Below are positions 59,570-59,938 of a DNA stretch of 59,938 nt, piece after piece. The notes beneath the pieces are model-generated. The model made no database searches. It saw nothing but the letters and a program-made list of their open reading frames with translations, and was not told where the DNA came from. This stretch comes from CBDCME01 sp965218865 (GTDB lineage: Bacteria; Pseudomonadota; Alphaproteobacteria; JAAXGF01). Where the stretch lies: contig CBDCME010000001.1 in the NCBI GenBank assembly GCA_965218865.1, forward strand, positions 1 to 59,938, read 5' to 3'. A program made the position numbers and the translations under genes. Each line of letters starts with the position of its first letter. The stretch's first letter is position 1.

Positions 59570-59938
59570 ATGGCGGAAACCCTTTACGACGTCGTCGGCA
59601 TCGGCAACGCGATCGTCGACGTTCTCGCCCACGCCGACGAAAAATTCCTCCATGAACAGGCCCTCGAGAAGGGCGCCATGACGATCATCGACGATGGCCG
59701 GGCGGCGGCGCTGTACGATCTGATGGAACCGGCGCTCGAATGCTCGGGCGGTTCGGCCGCGAACACCCTCGCCGGACTGGCCTCCCTGGGCGGACGGGGG
59801 GCCTTTATCGGCAAGGTACGCGACGATCAGCTCGGCACCATTTTCGGCCACGACATTCGCGCCGCGGGGGTTCATTTCGACTGTCCTCCGGCCAGCGACG
59901 GCGCCGCCACCGCGCGCTGTCTCATCCTGGTCACCCCT
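59570..59938 (+). CDS. PfkB-family sugar or adenosine kinase, 5' part (runs off the window)
   Basis: The visible 123 codons start at ATG with GGAGG upstream and read MAETLYDVVGIGNAIVDVLA, then GGSAANTLAGLASLGGRGAF and GKVRDDQLG, the substrate-binding N-terminal part of PfkB kinases of the adenosine-kinase-like type common in alphaproteobacteria. The catalytic C-terminal DTxGAGD region is outside the window. Confidence 0.9.
   Translation, partial: MAETLYDVVGIGNAIVDVLAHADEKFLHEQALEKGAMTIIDDGRAAALYDLMEPALECSGGSAANTLAGLASLGGRGAFIGKVRDDQLGTIFGHDIRAAGVHFDCPPASDGAATARCLILVTP

Overview
The window reads as a piece of a GC-rich alphaproteobacterial chromosome that is heavily loaded with insertion sequences and decaying genes. 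The lineage is inferred from gene content: DUF2336 proteins, CbtA/CbtB, the CspA type, and an alphaproteobacterial-looking adenosine/PfkB kinase and PurH. At least eleven IS copies of six kinds are present (IS630 type A x3, IS630 type B x1, IS256 x3, IS5-like x3, ISAs1-like x1, IS1595 x1), with two families of small palindromic repeats. Many genes between them carry frameshifts, in-frame stops or deletions. This pattern fits a lineage under relaxed selection or a symbiont-like lifestyle, but raw sequence cannot separate real decay from assembly error in every case.

1-5.7 kb: a minus-strand metabolic island for a cobalt nitrile hydratase. It holds cobalt importer cbtB-cbtA, a DUF1097 membrane protein, nitrile hydratase beta and alpha subunits (cobalt-type CTLCSC centre), the hydratase accessory protein, a small secreted protein and a CobW-type GTPase. 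Together they take up cobalt, deliver it and make the enzyme. 5.7-11 kb: a small integrated element (tyrosine integrase, HTH excisionase-like protein, archaeo-eukaryotic-type primase split by a frameshift, winged-helix/nuclease-like protein, small membrane protein, broken DNA methyltransferase), cut by IS630 and IS256. 11-21 kb: IS-rich debris with a Rap1a/Tai-like protein, a Sel1 protein, cspA, a tRNA-Arg(CCG) 3' fragment that looks like an attachment site, and fused remnants of a TIR protein and an oxidoreductase.

21-31 kb: a second cspA, a pair of related small proteins of unknown function (one with a SEC-C motif), a RecD2 helicase gene lacking its central ATPase motifs, an ISAs1 transposase fused to a DruA/DUF4338 domain, a second cbtBA locus (cbtA broken) with a ZnuA-like binding protein, and an IS5-like copy. 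31-42 kb: core chromosome: purH, a Sel1 protein, a PilZ protein and a complete phosphate operon (pstS, phoU fused to a dead phosphatase domain, pstC, pstA, two divergent ATPase genes). 42-56 kb: two converging broken DUF2336 genes, a TPR protein, an SxtJ-like gene broken by IS256, a DUF5989 protein, and an RTX calcium-binding gene broken by IS630 and by an IS1595 that itself carries an IS5-like copy. 56-60 kb: a Wzz/GumC-type polysaccharide protein whose C-terminus, together with the next gene, looks like a degenerate tyrosine recombinase; an MT-A70 methyltransferase/BglII-type restriction pair; and the start of a PfkB kinase.

The observations I rate highest are the Wzz/pseudo-recombinase pair, the complementary degeneracy of the two Pst ATPases, the PhoU/dead phosphatase fusion, the structured leader shared by both cbtBA loci, and a palindromic repeat family that sits in the leaders of purH, pstS and a restriction endonuclease gene.
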